Assembly: GCA_035656635.1 (NCBI GenBank)
Contig: DASRSD010000104.1
Span: 1-45,397, forward strand
DNA length: 45,397 nucleotides
Source of the DNA: Pirellulales bacterium
GTDB lineage: Bacteria > Planctomycetota > Planctomycetia > Pirellulales > JADZDJ01
Reading direction: 5' to 3'
In this document: positions 1 to 9,721 of the stretch, piece after piece
Layout of the letters: the number at the start of each line of letters is the position of its first letter
Position numbering within the stretch: position 1 is the stretch's first letter
Notes under the pieces: generated by a model
Databases searched by the model: none
The model's input: the letters and a program-made list of their open reading frames with translations, nothing else
What the model was told of the DNA's origin: nothing
Program-made: the position numbers and the translations under genes

Positions 1-2
1 CG

Positions 3-146
3 GCAGGATTGCTTTACAAACGGCCAATTCGCGGCCTGGCAGTTGGAGCAATTCTCGGCGTCGTCCTATCGCTAGTCGTATTTTTGGGCCTGTTCTTTTT
101 TGATGGCAGTTTATTCATGGCATTGCCGATTCGGGATCTACCATAA
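3..146 (+). CDS. C-terminal end of a membrane protein (partial)
   Basis: An open frame enters from the left edge and ends at TAA 144-146. The visible 47 residues contain one strongly hydrophobic helix (roughly AVGAILGVVLSLVVFLGLFF) preceded by Lys/Arg residues and followed by a short tail ending in RDLP. This is the final membrane segment of an integral membrane protein; the family cannot be named because the rest lies outside the window. Confidence 0.5.
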   Translation, partial: AGLLYKRPIRGLAVGAILGVVLSLVVFLGLFFFDGSLFMALPIRDLP

Positions 147-442
147 GTCGGCAATCGCAAAAATTCTCAGGATTAGACGATTCTAAACTGCCTACTACCA
201 AAAATCTCACGATTAGACTGACCCGCTGCCCAATCCATTCATTCCTTGACAAACGGCCACAAACATTGGAAGATGATGCCTTAAGGAAGCATTGGTTCTT
301 TCAAGACCAGGGGCGTGTGTCCGAAGGCACTGTGGTAGTGGAATGACTGCGGTCTCTCGGAATGCACGGCAAACGGCAGGATTTTGGAGATGCTCGGCGG
401 CAGCTCGACGTCTTGCGCTAAACGGTCTGGATTTACCCTGGC
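147..442. other. Intergenic region with a short imperfect direct repeat
   Basis: No convincing gene is seen in these 296 bases. Two imperfect copies of an AT-rich motif of about 19 bp (AAAAATTCTCAGGATTAGAC at 159-178 and AAAAATCTCACGATTAGAC at 200-218) lie about 40 bp apart. No clear promoter or ribosome binding site for the downstream protease gene was found. Confidence 0.4.
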
Positions 443-3085
443 ATGAATGCTGAACATTGGGGAACGCCGCTTCGCCCACGCCGCAAGCGCGCGGGCACTT
501 CTCGCCGCCGGCCAACCGGCACGCACCGGCTGTTAAGACTAGAACCTTTGGAACCACGGCGGCTGCTTACGGCCGTGAAATTTGCTCCCACGGCAATTCA
601 TCCCGATTATTTACTGCCGGCCGCGCAGCACGGCCTGAAGCCGTTGGGCTCGCCCGGGCCGGTCGGTTTCACCCCGGCCCAAATTGATCAGGCATACGGC
701 ATCAATTTGCCAAACTTAAGCGTCGTTAAAGATGGGCAATTGCAATCGCTGCCAGCCGATGGCAGCGGCCAAACCATTGCCATTATCGACGCTTACGACG
801 ACCCCACGATTCAGGCCGATTTGAATGCGTTTGATGCCCAGTTTGGTTTGCCAAACACCACGATTATTAAAGTGAATCAGAGCGGGGGGAGCTCGCTGCC
901 GGGGACTGATCCGGCCGGTAAAGATAACGACGATTGGGAAATTGAAACCTCGCTCGATGTGGAATGGGCCCACGCCATGGCGCCAGGCGCCACCATTTTG
1001 CTCGTGGAAGCGAACAACGCAGGAAATAGTTTGTACACCGCGATCGATTGGGCCGTGACGCAGCCGCGGGTGGTGGCCGTTTCGATGAGCTGGGGCGGCG
1101 GCGAATTTTCCGGCGAAAATTCCTTCGATTCCAACTTCACTACGCCTTCGGGTCATCAAGGCATTACGTTTGTGGCATCGACCGGCGACGATGGCGAGCC
1201 GGGCGATTACCCAGCCTATTCGCCCAACGTGCTGGCCGTGGGTGGGACGACGCTCTCGCTGAATGCGAACAGCAGCTACAGCAGCGAAAGCGGATGGAAC
1301 GACGGCGGCGGCGGAATTAGCACCCACGAGGCGCAGCCCAGCTATCAAACCGCGGTCGTCGATCAAAATTCCAATCTGGGCAATCCGACAACGCGCAGCA
1401 TTCCAGACATCGCCTTCGATGCCAATCCTAACACCGGCGTAGCCATTTACGATTCGTACGATTTCGGCGCTTCGACCGGCTGGATTGCGGTGGGAGGCAC
1501 CAGCGTGGGCGCGCCGGTGTGGGCCGGCTTTGTCGCACTCATCGATCAAGGCCGTAGCGAGGTCCACGAGAATTCGCTCACCAGCCAGGCGCTGCTCACG
1601 ACGCTGTATCAGTTGCCCAGTACCGACTTTCACGATGTAACCACAGGCAACAACAGCCCCAACGGATCGAACCCGTTATACAATGCGGCGCCTGGGTACG
1701 ATTTAGTGACCGGGCGCGGCACGCCTCTCATTAATTTGCTGGTTCCCGCTATGGAAGGGAACGCCACAATTTCCGGAACCGTGTTCAGCGACGTGAACAG
1801 CAACGGCACGCAAGATAATGGCGAAGCAGGACTGGCAGGCTGGACCGTGTACGACGATTTGAACAACAACGGCGTGCTTGATCCGGCCGTGCAAACCACG
1901 TTCAATTCCAGCAACGTGCCCACCACCATTCATGCCAATGCCACTAGCACCTCGACGCTTGCCATTTCGGGCTTTGCCGGAAACATTGGCGGGCTGGAAG
2001 TGACGCTAAATATCACGGATTTGAAGGATTACCACCTCACGATTACGTTAATCAGCCCCAGCGGAACGCAAGTTACGCTGACCAACAAGGATGGGAATTT
2101 CGACGGCAGCGGGAGCAATATTGCGAATTACACCAATACGGTGTTCGACGATTACGCGGCGACTTCAATTTTCACCACCAGCTCTTCGATGGCGCCGTTC
2201 ACCGGCAGTTACGTGCCCATTGGATTTTTGTCGACTTTGGATGGGACCAATCCGAACGGCACCTGGAAGCTGCAAGTGGTCGACAACAACTTCCGCGATT
2301 CCAACGGCAGCATTACCGGCTGGTCGTTGCAAATTACGAATCAGCCCGACTATGTCACCACCACCGACGCCAGCGGCAATTACCAGTTCAACTATGTGGC
2401 GCCGGGCAATCATTTTATTCGCGAAGTGCCGCAAGCCAATTACACGGAAACGGCGCCCGCGAGCGGCGTGTACAACGTGGTGGCCGTCGCCTTGGGTAAT
2501 TCCAACGGCCTGAATTTTGGAAATCATTACACCCCGTCGGTAATGACGCCGCTGCTGGGAGACTTCAACCGCGATGGCGTAGTCGACGCCGCCGACATTA
2601 ACCCGGCCGAGCTAGCCCTGACCAATTTGAACGAGTACCTCACAACCTATTCGGTGACGCCGGCACAATTGGCAACCTACGACGACGTGAACCAGGATGG
2701 GAAATTCACCAACACCGACTTGCAGGCACTGCTAGATCTGTTACTGAGCGGCGGGGGAAGCAGCTCGCCGGCTGCGGCGCAAAGCAATTCAAACTCGACG
2801 AGCACTGTTACTTCGAGTACTGGCACTTCAAGCATTGGCAATTCCAGCGCGACTTCTGCCGGCAACACGTCATCTGCTAGTACAGCCGTTGCCAGTTCCA
2901 CTACGTCTACTTCCGCAGCGCCGGCAAAAACCGGCACAACTACATCGCCCCTATCTTCCACGTGGCAGCAACCAGCGCAGCAATCATTCGATCGACTGGT
3001 AGAGCATCTTCATCCATCGCGTTTAGCCGCACATGCCGCAGCATTAACGGCGTTGGATAAGCTGCTGGCAAACTGGCCCAGGTAG
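443..3085 (+). CDS. Secreted sedolisin-type (S53) serine-carboxyl peptidase with SdrD-like, P and dockerin domains
   Basis: 880 residues. The N-terminus is Arg-rich and carries LEPLEPRRLL at about 33-42, a tag typical of large exported planctomycete proteins, instead of an ordinary signal peptide. Residues ~75-435 form a sedolisin/kumamolisin domain: the E168-x3-D172 pair (ETSLD), the oxyanion Asp in STGDDG (~249) and the nucleophile S354 in GGTSVGAP are all present, so the protease looks active. An SdrD/B-like module begins at ~443 (SGTVFSDVNSNGTQDNGE). A proprotein-convertase P-domain-like stretch (~500-632) is inserted in it, and the module's last strands resume at ~640-695. A dockerin-like EF-hand pair follows (GDFNRDGVVDAADI ~706, DVNQDGKFTNTDL ~748), then a Ser/Thr-rich linker (~770-840) and a basic C-terminal helix. 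The start is the first in-frame ATG that retains the LEPRRLL tag; no Shine-Dalgarno is visible. Confidence 0.88.
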   Translation: MNAEHWGTPLRPRRKRAGTSRRRPTGTHRLLRLEPLEPRRLLTAVKFAPTAIHPDYLLPAAQHGLKPLGSPGPVGFTPAQIDQAYGINLPNLSVVKDGQLQSLPADGSGQTIAIIDAYDDPTIQADLNAFDAQFGLPNTTIIKVNQSGGSSLPGTDPAGKDNDDWEIETSLDVEWAHAMAPGATILLVEANNAGNSLYTAIDWAVTQPRVVAVSMSWGGGEFSGENSFDSNFTTPSGHQGITFVASTGDDGEPGDYPAYSPNVLAVGGTTLSLNANSSYSSESGWNDGGGGISTHEAQPSYQTAVVDQNSNLGNPTTRSIPDIAFDANPNTGVAIYDSYDFGASTGWIAVGGTSVGAPVWAGFVALIDQGRSEVHENSLTSQALLTTLYQLPSTDFHDVTTGNNSPNGSNPLYNAAPGYDLVTGRGTPLINLLVPAMEGNATISGTVFSDVNSNGTQDNGEAGLAGWTVYDDLNNNGVLDPAVQTTFNSSNVPTTIHANATSTSTLAISGFAGNIGGLEVTLNITDLKDYHLTITLISPSGTQVTLTNKDGNFDGSGSNIANYTNTVFDDYAATSIFTTSSSMAPFTGSYVPIGFLSTLDGTNPNGTWKLQVVDNNFRDSNGSITGWSLQITNQPDYVTTTDASGNYQFNYVAPGNHFIREVPQANYTETAPASGVYNVVAVALGNSNGLNFGNHYTPSVMTPLLGDFNRDGVVDAADINPAELALTNLNEYLTTYSVTPAQLATYDDVNQDGKFTNTDLQALLDLLLSGGGSSSPAAAQSNSNSTSTVTSSTGTSSIGNSSATSAGNTSSASTAVASSTTSTSAAPAKTGTTTSPLSSTWQQPAQQSFDRLVEHLHPSRLAAHAAALTALDKLLANWPR

Positions 3086-3101
3086 TGTGCAGCGCGCTGG
3101 C

Positions 3102-3986
3102 TTAAACACCATCGCCCGTCAGGGGCGGCGCGCCGCGGGCCCTGAGAACTTGGATGTACTCCGCGCCGATGAGAATAATGCTCACGGCGTAATAGCACCA
3201 CAAGAGCACCGCTAAAAATGCTCCCACCACGCCGTAAGCGCTGGTGTATTTGCTGCGGGCAATAAAAATGGTGAGTAACTGGCGGCCAATTTCCCAGGCG
3301 GCGGCGGTGAGCAAGCCACCGTAGAAAGAATCGACCCAGCCGGCCGGCGATTTCGGCAACAGCCGGAACAGCAGCGTAAACACTCCGGCGTTGATGATTA
3401 AAGCCGCGGCAATTTGCAGCGCGTCGGACATCCAGCCGACCCAAGGCAACAGGTCGGAAGCCTGGGTTTCGACTGCGGCCAGGACCATTCCGATCAAAAA
3501 CACAATGACCACCAGCAGGCCGAGTGCTAACAGCAACAAGAACGCCCGGCCGCGCTGAATGACTAGCGCCAGCGCGTGGGCCAGCAAGCTTTTCGATTGC
3601 CCCGCCGGATCGCCGTTGATGCGGTCCATGGCCGAATCTAGCTGGGCAAATGCCGCCAGCGCGGTAATGATCATCGTGGCCAACCCGAGCGGGCCATTGA
3701 TGATCGATCGGTTTTGCACGGCCGTGAGCGCACTAGCCACGTACTCTTTCAGGGCCGGTGAAACATTTTGGGCGATCGCTTCCAACACGGTCTGTCGCGC
3801 GTCTTGGCCGGAATGGGTATGCTCCAAAAACCAACCCAGGCCGGCGATCAGCACCAGCAGAAGCGGAAAGAACGACAACCCCAAGTAATACGCGGTGGCC
3901 GCGGCCATCAGCGGACCGTCGTCTGCAAACCAGCGCTCGATGGCGCGGCGAACATCGAGAACAAATTGGACCACGGCGCGTACCAT
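3102..3986 (-). CDS. YihY/BrkB-family inner membrane protein
   Basis: About 294 residues with six predicted hydrophobic segments and the family signature near the N-terminus (DDGPLMAAATAYYLGLSFFPLLL) and C-terminus (YGVVGAFLAVLLWCYYAVSIILIGAEY). This matches the YihY/virulence factor BrkB family (UPF0761), whose molecular role is not settled; older 'ribonuclease BN' labels are considered wrong. The ATG at 3986 is chosen; a GTG at 4040 would add 18 residues. It converges on the protease gene with only 16 bases between stops. Confidence 0.85.
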   Translation of the reverse strand: MVRAVVQFVLDVRRAIERWFADDGPLMAAATAYYLGLSFFPLLLVLIAGLGWFLEHTHSGQDARQTVLEAIAQNVSPALKEYVASALTAVQNRSIINGPLGLATMIITALAAFAQLDSAMDRINGDPAGQSKSLLAHALALVIQRGRAFLLLLALGLLVVIVFLIGMVLAAVETQASDLLPWVGWMSDALQIAAALIINAGVFTLLFRLLPKSPAGWVDSFYGGLLTAAAWEIGRQLLTIFIARSKYTSAYGVVGAFLAVLLWCYYAVSIILIGAEYIQVLRARGAPPLTGDGV

Positions 3987-4142
3987 GCGTTCAAAATCCG
4001 CTCTCCGAGCCACCAGCGATCTTTGTTGTTCCCCAGCCACAGCGTACCAGCATGCGGCGATAGATGGGATGGAAATTCACGTGCAAGATATGTGCCGGAG
4101 ATCGTGAATGAAGCGCCGCCTGGTCAAGACGGCGGTGAATGC

Positions 4143-4412
4143 TTATTGCGGCGTGCATTGGCACGGACAGCACGGCTGCGTAACGACCGGCGCACAGGCG
4201 GGCGATTGAACCACGGTGGGCGTCACCACCGGCGCGGCCGCCGGGGCTGTGTAATAAGTTGCTGGCGGAGCCGCCGGCTGGGTGTAGCAAACCGGCGGGG
4301 CCGGATTGTAAGAAGAATTGAACCACCGGCAGCAACATCCTGAACCCACGACCAGCCACATTAACACGAATAACACTAGCAGCGTCCGTTCGTTGCCAAC
4401 AAAACGTTTCAT
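4143..4412 (-). CDS. Small Cys/Pro-rich exported protein, probable lipoprotein
   Basis: 89 residues: a basic start, a hydrophobic signal segment (LLVLFVLMWLVVGSG) and then CCC, where the first Cys could be a lipobox cysteine (VGSGC). The mature part is low complexity, rich in Pro, Ala, Tyr and Thr with Cys pairs (QPCCPCQC) near the end. AGGTG lies 7 bases before the ATG. Small proteins of this composition are common in planctomycetes; no function is recognised. Confidence 0.6.
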   Translation of the reverse strand: MKRFVGNERTLLVLFVLMWLVVGSGCCCRWFNSSYNPAPPVCYTQPAAPPATYYTAPAAAPVVTPTVVQSPACAPVVTQPCCPCQCTPQ

Positions 4413-4711
4413 GCCGACACACCTTTGCGGGAAAAGAAGACTTACGGACCGTACAACATGAGCATGCGAAAGAGAATTGCGACCGGGAATTATGCGAATC
4501 AGCGGAGGGATATGGCAAAATCGATCCCAGATTGGAGCGGATCAATCTTGCCGGAGATAAGCGAGTGGGTGCCGCCTGTTTTCCGTGAGCGGCAAAGGGT
4601 AGGGGGGCGCGCCAGCCCACGTCAAGAGCAAATTCCAGCCCAGGGTGAATGCTAGCGACGGTGACGTGGCGGGTGCTTCTAGACGAACGCAATCAAACGG
4701 CACTGGCCCTG
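4413..4711. other. Intergenic region, nothing recognised
   Basis: These ~300 bases separate the pyrF stop from the small exported protein start, both on the minus strand. No open frame with family resemblance and no clear terminator hairpin was found. A TTGACG hexamer on the minus strand near 4624 has no good -10 partner. Confidence 0.35.
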
Positions 4712-5698
4712 CTAAACGCCCTGGCCCAAACGCCCGGCCGGAGTTTCGGAGCGCAATTGTGCAATCATTTCTCGGGTGGCAGCTTCGACCGCTTCCTGCC
4801 AGCGTGATGGACCGAAGCCAGCATACTCCCGGCGCTGGTGCGCAAAAATAATGCCGCGGGAATTATTCACAATTGCGCCCAGGCCGTCGGCATCGAAGCC
4901 GGCGACCACGTCTTTCGCAGTTCCCCCCTGGCTGCCATAGCCGGGAATCAGCAGCCACGCATGCGGCATGGCGGCCCGCAGTTCGGCGAGTTGCTCAGGA
5001 TATGTTGCCCCCACCACGGCGCCGACGCTGCCGTAGGAGGCGGGCGATTTTTGCCGGCCATTGGATGCCGCATCACTGGCTTGGCGGCTGGGCGAAGCAA
5101 TCTCAGCCGCCGATTGTTGCTCCACGAACTCGGCCACCTGGCGGTATACCGGTTGGCCGTCGCAAAGCAAATCTTGAAATTGGCCGCCGCCAGGATTCGA
5201 TGTTTTCACCAACACAAATAGCCCGCCACCTTGCTCTCGCGCCGCCGAAACGAATGGCATCAGGCTGTCTTCGCCCAAATAAGGGCTGACGGTAAGCGCA
5301 TCGGCGGGCCACGGAGCCGACGGGCCAAAGTAAGCCGAAGCATAAGCCGCCGCGGTGCTGCCAATATCGCTGCGCTTGGCATCGACGATGACCAACAGTT
5401 CCCGCTTTCGCGCATGGGCAATCACTTGCGCCAGCGACATCAATCCCGGCGGTCCAAGCTGTTCGAAAAACGCCACCTGCGGCTTGACCGCGGGAACGAG
5501 CGGCGCCACCACATCGATTACCCGGCGACAAAACTCGGCGAAGGCTGCCGCCTGCTGGACCGGTTCATTCTCGCCATGAAGTGCGGAGGGTTGCCGCAAA
5601 CTTTCCGGCAGCGATTGCCAGCGCGGATCGAGCCCCACCACCACGGGCGTTTGCTTTAATTGGACCGCCGCGGCAAGTCGTTGAGCAAAGGAAAGCAT
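4712..5698 (-). CDS. pyrF: Orotidine 5'-phosphate decarboxylase, type 2
   Basis: 328 residues from the ATG at 5698 ([12 protein letters not shown]), chosen because the family begins just before the VVVGLDPRW strand; the frame is open further upstream but adds unrelated sequence. The enzyme converts OMP to UMP in pyrimidine synthesis in the cytoplasm. The catalytic D-x-K-x-x-D motif is present as D106-A-K108-R-S-D111, with the expected VKPQVAFFE and IPGYGSQGG phosphate-loop segments. A polar low-complexity insertion (~195-222, rich in Ser, Ala, Gln) precedes GAVVGATYP, which makes the protein longer than the ~270-310 residues usual for type 2 enzymes. Confidence 0.92.
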   Translation of the reverse strand: MLSFAQRLAAAVQLKQTPVVVGLDPRWQSLPESLRQPSALHGENEPVQQAAAFAEFCRRVIDVVAPLVPAVKPQVAFFEQLGPPGLMSLAQVIAHARKRELLVIVDAKRSDIGSTAAAYASAYFGPSAPWPADALTVSPYLGEDSLMPFVSAAREQGGGLFVLVKTSNPGGGQFQDLLCDGQPVYRQVAEFVEQQSAAEIASPSRQASDAASNGRQKSPASYGSVGAVVGATYPEQLAELRAAMPHAWLLIPGYGSQGGTAKDVVAGFDADGLGAIVNNSRGIIFAHQRREYAGFGPSRWQEAVEAATREMIAQLRSETPAGRLGQGV

Positions 5699-5874
5699 CG
5701 AAGATGCAATATAACCCATCCGTCGAAGGCCAAACAGGACAGGCCGGCAGCCGATAGTATCCAAATTTGAAGGCAGCCTGTCCCAGGCAATGGACATCGC
5801 CGCATGCTGCCTCTAGCAGGCCGGGATGCGAAAAATGATAATACGCAGGCATCGCTCTGCCGGCAAACGTAAAT

Positions 5875-6639
5875 ATGGTCAACGAGAAAGCAACGTTGGA
5901 AGCACCGCCGCAAAAACCGGTGCGGGTAGCAATGTGGTCCGGGCCGCGAAATATTTCCACGGCCATGATGCGCTCCTGGGGGAACCGGCCCGATACGTTT
6001 GTCTGCGATGAGCCCTTGTATGCGTTCTATTTGAACGCTACCCACAAGCCACACCCCATGGCGGCCGAAGTAATTGCCAGCCAACCGACCGATTGGCGCG
6101 AAGTGGTGCGCTGGCTGACAGGCGAAATCCCGCAGGGGAAGGCGGTGTTTTTCCAAAAGCACATGGCCCATCACTTACTGCCGGAAATCGATCGCCGCTG
6201 GCTGAGCCAGGTCTGCAACTGCTTTCTGATCCGGCATCCGGCCGAAGTCATTACCTCGTATTTGGCCAAAAATGTGACGCCCGAGCTGGAAGATTTGGGC
6301 TTTACCCAGCAACAGGAAATTTTCGAGCGCATTCAAGATCAAACCGGAAGGGCGCCGCCGGTGCTGGATGCAAAAGACGTGCAGCAAAATCCGCGGCGGG
6401 TACTAAGCAAGCTATGCGAAATTTTGCATATCCCCTTTTACGAATCGATGCTCTCTTGGCCGCCGGGCTCCCGGCCCACCGATGGCGTGTGGGCCCAACA
6501 TTGGTATCCGGAAGTCGAGAAATCGACGTCATTTCGGCCGTATCAGCCCAAGGCGACCGAGGCGCCGGCGGCCTTCCAAGAAATTTATGACCGCTGCCTG
6601 GAAAGTTATGATATTTTACACGCCCATCGGTTACAATAA
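5875..6639 (+). CDS. Sulfotransferase-like P-loop protein
   Basis: 254 residues. The 5'-phosphosulfate-binding loop is seen as WSGPRNIST (~18-26), and the 3'-phosphate site as FLIRHPAEVITSYL (~117-130), which together mark the PAPS-dependent sulfotransferase fold. There is no signal peptide, so it is likely cytoplasmic, and the acceptor cannot be predicted. The stop codon touches the next open frame (TAA 6637-6639), and the aminotransferase starts about 110 bases later, so the two are probably co-transcribed. Confidence 0.75.
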   Translation: MVNEKATLEAPPQKPVRVAMWSGPRNISTAMMRSWGNRPDTFVCDEPLYAFYLNATHKPHPMAAEVIASQPTDWREVVRWLTGEIPQGKAVFFQKHMAHHLLPEIDRRWLSQVCNCFLIRHPAEVITSYLAKNVTPELEDLGFTQQQEIFERIQDQTGRAPPVLDAKDVQQNPRRVLSKLCEILHIPFYESMLSWPPGSRPTDGVWAQHWYPEVEKSTSFRPYQPKATEAPAAFQEIYDRCLESYDILHAHRLQ

Positions 6640-6753
6640 TTGAGCTACCAGCCCCGGGGGGGGATGTGGAAGCACCGACTGGTGGAAGGTCTGCGCGCTT
6701 CGCTGCATTGGAAACGCCAAACCGTCGATTTCCTTTTGTTTCCATCGCTTTTT

Positions 6754-7653
6754 ATGCTTCAGTCATTTCGCGAAGAAAATCGCAATCTGCTCGTTAACAT
6801 CAGCGGTAAGCTTATTCACCGTGACCAGGCCGGCATCAGCCCGTTTGATTCGGTCGTGCAAGGTGGCGACGCGGTATGGGAAGGCTTGCGGCTATATCAA
6901 GGACGCATTTTCAAACTGCACGAACATCTGGAGCGGCTGTTTAGCTCCGCCAAGGCGTTGGCCTTTCAGCAAATTCCCTCGCGGGAAGAAATTGTGGAGC
7001 AAATCCGCCGCACGCTGGAAGCGAATAATATGCGCGACGGCGTGCACATCCGCCTGACGTTAACGCGCGGCGTTAAAGTCACCTCCGGCATGGATCCGCG
7101 GTTGAACCAATCGGGCCCCACGCTGATTGTGCTGGCCGAGTTCAAGCCGCCGGTGTATGACCGCGAGGGGATCGTGCTCATTACCAGCAGCATTCGCCGT
7201 CCGCCGCCCGATTGCCTCGATCCGAAAATTCATCACAACAATTTATTGCCGTCCATCTTGGCAAAAATCGAAGCGAATTTGGCCAGCGCCGACGACGCGC
7301 TCATGCTCGATGTAAACGGCTTCCTGGCGGAAACCAACGCCACGCATGTATTTTTGGTGCATCATGGCGCGGTGTTGACCGGCCACGTGCGGGCTTGCCC
7401 GGAAGGAATTACCCGTTCGGTGGTCATCGAGCTGTGCCGCAAAAACGACATCGAATTCCGGCAGGAAGATTTATCGCTGACCGATGTCTACCGGGCCGAC
7501 GAAATGTTCTGCACGGGCACCATGGGAGAGCTAGCGCCCGTCGTGCAAGTGAACGGGCGCAAAATCGGCAGCGGGCAGCGGGGCGCGGTAACGCAACGCC
7601 TGGCGGCGCTATTTGCTGAACTGACGGCGCACGAAGGCGTGCCGATCGTTTAA
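6754..7653 (+). CDS. Class IV aminotransferase (branched-chain / D-amino acid aminotransferase-like)
   Basis: 299 residues from the ATG at 6754 (MLQSFREENRNLLVNISGKL). The frame is open back to a TTG at 6640 and has an ATG at 6664 behind a run of G, so the N-terminus is uncertain; the chosen start matches the family onset. Fold-type IV PLP motifs are visible: SPFDSVVQGGDAVWEGLRLY, the segment PKIHHNNLL with the likely PLP lysine, GFLAETNATHVF with the conserved Glu, and FCTGTMGELAPV near the end. It is likely to transaminate a branched-chain or related amino acid. It sits directly behind the sulfotransferase-like gene. Confidence 0.85.
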   Translation: MLQSFREENRNLLVNISGKLIHRDQAGISPFDSVVQGGDAVWEGLRLYQGRIFKLHEHLERLFSSAKALAFQQIPSREEIVEQIRRTLEANNMRDGVHIRLTLTRGVKVTSGMDPRLNQSGPTLIVLAEFKPPVYDREGIVLITSSIRRPPPDCLDPKIHHNNLLPSILAKIEANLASADDALMLDVNGFLAETNATHVFLVHHGAVLTGHVRACPEGITRSVVIELCRKNDIEFRQEDLSLTDVYRADEMFCTGTMGELAPVVQVNGRKIGSGQRGAVTQRLAALFAELTAHEGVPIV

Positions 7654-7677
7654 GCTCGTTGAATATCCAGGGGCGAA

Positions 7678-9594
7678 CTAGATCGCAGTTACGCGCCACC
7701 CTCTGCGGCGGCCATAGGCCAACAAAAAAGTTCCCGCCGCCAACAGTTCCCAGGCCGCCGGTTCCGGCACGGAAGACAACGAGGAGCCGCCGTTGCCGGT
7801 TAACTGTTGCTCCAAAGCGACAATGTCGGCGGAGTTGAACACACCATCGCCGTTTACATCGCCCAATGTTTTCAAGTCAGGTCCGGTAAGGCCGTTGGCT
7901 GCTTCGTAGCCCGCGGGGTTGAGCAGTGCGTTGATCATCGATTGCACATCCAGGTTTGTGACCTTGCCATCGTTATTGAGGTCTCCCTTCACGGCAAAAA
8001 ATTGCTCTTCGTTCCACTCCAACACCGAAACGCCCGCCGAGGTTTCCCCGCTGAGGCCGGTCGGCTCGTAGAACAAATCTAAAATGCCATACGTCTTCCA
8101 CATGTTTTCGTCGTAGGTGGGCTCGTAGTTTCCCATGCTGGCGCTGTCGAGCGTCAGGGTCGTCCACGTGGGAGTAAGAGACGTGTAAAGATTCGTGCTG
8201 TAATAAATGACAATGTTGTTTTTCACGGTCGACTGGTTGAACTTGCCCATGCCGGTATCTTCGGAGCGCGTAACAACCAGCACGCGGTTTTGCTTGTCGA
8301 CCAGCACGATGGGCCGACCCAAATCGCGGACATCGCCGCCGCCGGTGTCGATGCTGGTATCGGAGGCTCGATTGCTAACTTGCGAACTCAGCCATTGCGA
8401 GCCATTGTAATAAAACAGCATGTATTGCCGGTTGGGATTGCCGCTGTTCGTCGAGGGGTTCCAACCGGGCGTCAAATAGGTGGCCACCATGGGACGATTG
8501 AAATTGTCGATGGCTTCGCTGGTTTGATTGATGAAGCTGTCGTTTTGCGGAATGTTCTCGATAATTTGCCCCACCTGCGCCGCGGCGCCCCCTGCGGACA
8601 TGTTTTGAATGATCGGCAGCGCGTATTGCGTGGCTCCACCTTGCTGATACCACGTCGCGCCGTTATCGGGCGATTGGGCAAACATAATATTGCTGTTGGT
8701 TTGCCAATTGGGCGTGGCGCGCCAGGTCCACGTGGTGATTAAATTTCCATTGGTGTCGTAGGCAAAGCCGTTCAAATAAGCGTTCACGCTGGTCAGCTCA
8801 CCGTTGATCATGAAATTATTGACCCACGTGTTCGCCGAAGCGTTGTACGGATTGAGGTACTGATTACCGTTGCCGGAGCCGCCGCCGGCGCCGCCGTTGC
8901 GGTACGCAAAAATCAATTGTCCTGTGCCGGGCACATTGAAAAACTCCGGATAGGTGACCTCGTTGGTGGTGCTGCCGCTGGAGGGAAACAACGTGGGGGC
9001 CGTGGTCGACGATTGCTTGTTGAGCCGCAAAAATCCCCCTGAGCCGAATGCGCTGGTGCCGGTAATGGCCGCGTTCGAAATGGCGTAGTTCAGCGTGACA
9101 TTGTGCATGTCCCACGAGATGTGCAGGTTGCCATTGGGATCGATGCCCATGGCAATGACATCGTGATCGTCGCCAATATCGCTAGAAGAAATAGTGTAGG
9201 TGTTTGTGCCGGAACCTGTGCCCGTGGAGCTTGCCGAATCGACCGTCCAACTCCCCCACGTTCCCGTCGAAATGTTGAACGTGCGCCGGCCAATTTCGAT
9301 GTGATCGCTGGTGTTATAAAAGGCGAGGTATTCGTCCGTGTTTTGCGCGCCGGCGTTGGTGAAGTTCTGCGAAATTAAATTGTCGTGATCGATCGAGCAG
9401 GAATTGGTATCTTGCGCGAAATATGCGCCGGTGCTGACGACCGTGGTCAGCGAGCCCAAATTTTGCCCGCGACTGGGGGTGGCAGGAAAAGCCGCACAGG
9501 TCAGCGCCGCCAGCAGCCCGATTGCCCGGCAACCCGTGGCGGCTTGGAAGCAGCGCAGAACCATCGGGTTTGTGGAGAGCCTCTTCCGCAGCAT
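7678..9594 (-). CDS. Secreted BNR-type beta-propeller protein with dockerin and PEP-CTERM tail
   Basis: 638 residues. A signal peptide (IGLLAALTCAAFPATPSRG) is followed by a long domain whose ISWDMHNVTLNYAIS segment resembles the BNR_4 repeat family found in secreted carbohydrate-active proteins, including some polysaccharide lyases; the substrate is unknown. Residues ~535-605 are a dockerin type I pair (GDLNNDGKVTNLDV and GDVNGDGVFNSADI). The C-terminus (VPEP + hydrophobic helix + RRRGWR) is a PEP-CTERM signal for exosortase processing. It lies near the xylan locus but is not clearly part of it. Confidence 0.75.
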   Translation of the reverse strand: MLRKRLSTNPMVLRCFQAATGCRAIGLLAALTCAAFPATPSRGQNLGSLTTVVSTGAYFAQDTNSCSIDHDNLISQNFTNAGAQNTDEYLAFYNTSDHIEIGRRTFNISTGTWGSWTVDSASSTGTGSGTNTYTISSSDIGDDHDVIAMGIDPNGNLHISWDMHNVTLNYAISNAAITGTSAFGSGGFLRLNKQSSTTAPTLFPSSGSTTNEVTYPEFFNVPGTGQLIFAYRNGGAGGGSGNGNQYLNPYNASANTWVNNFMINGELTSVNAYLNGFAYDTNGNLITTWTWRATPNWQTNSNIMFAQSPDNGATWYQQGGATQYALPIIQNMSAGGAAAQVGQIIENIPQNDSFINQTSEAIDNFNRPMVATYLTPGWNPSTNSGNPNRQYMLFYYNGSQWLSSQVSNRASDTSIDTGGGDVRDLGRPIVLVDKQNRVLVVTRSEDTGMGKFNQSTVKNNIVIYYSTNLYTSLTPTWTTLTLDSASMGNYEPTYDENMWKTYGILDLFYEPTGLSGETSAGVSVLEWNEEQFFAVKGDLNNDGKVTNLDVQSMINALLNPAGYEAANGLTGPDLKTLGDVNGDGVFNSADIVALEQQLTGNGGSSLSSVPEPAAWELLAAGTFLLAYGRRRGWRVTAI

Positions 9595-9706
9595 AAGTTT
9601 TTGTTCCGTATCAGTCCCGGCAGCTTTTCACGTGGCCCCAGCGTGAATCAACGAACCACTCGCAGGGCTCCAGGAACAGAGCAACCCACGATTAGCCCCG
9701 CCGCCT

Positions 9707-9715
9707 ATTATAGCA
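9707..9715 (-). promoter_or_regulatory. Extended -10 promoter for the BNR/dockerin gene
   Basis: Read on the minus strand the sequence is TGCTATAAT, a perfect -10 hexamer preceded by TGn. No convincing -35 hexamer lies 17 bp upstream, which fits an extended -10 promoter. Transcription would start near 9700, leaving a leader of about 105 nt. Confidence 0.4.
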
Positions 9716-9721
9716 ATCGAA

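Noticed and set aside
716-1633. 305-codon open frame opposite the sedolisin
   Set aside because: Antisense shadow; the plus-strand frame has intact catalytic motifs.
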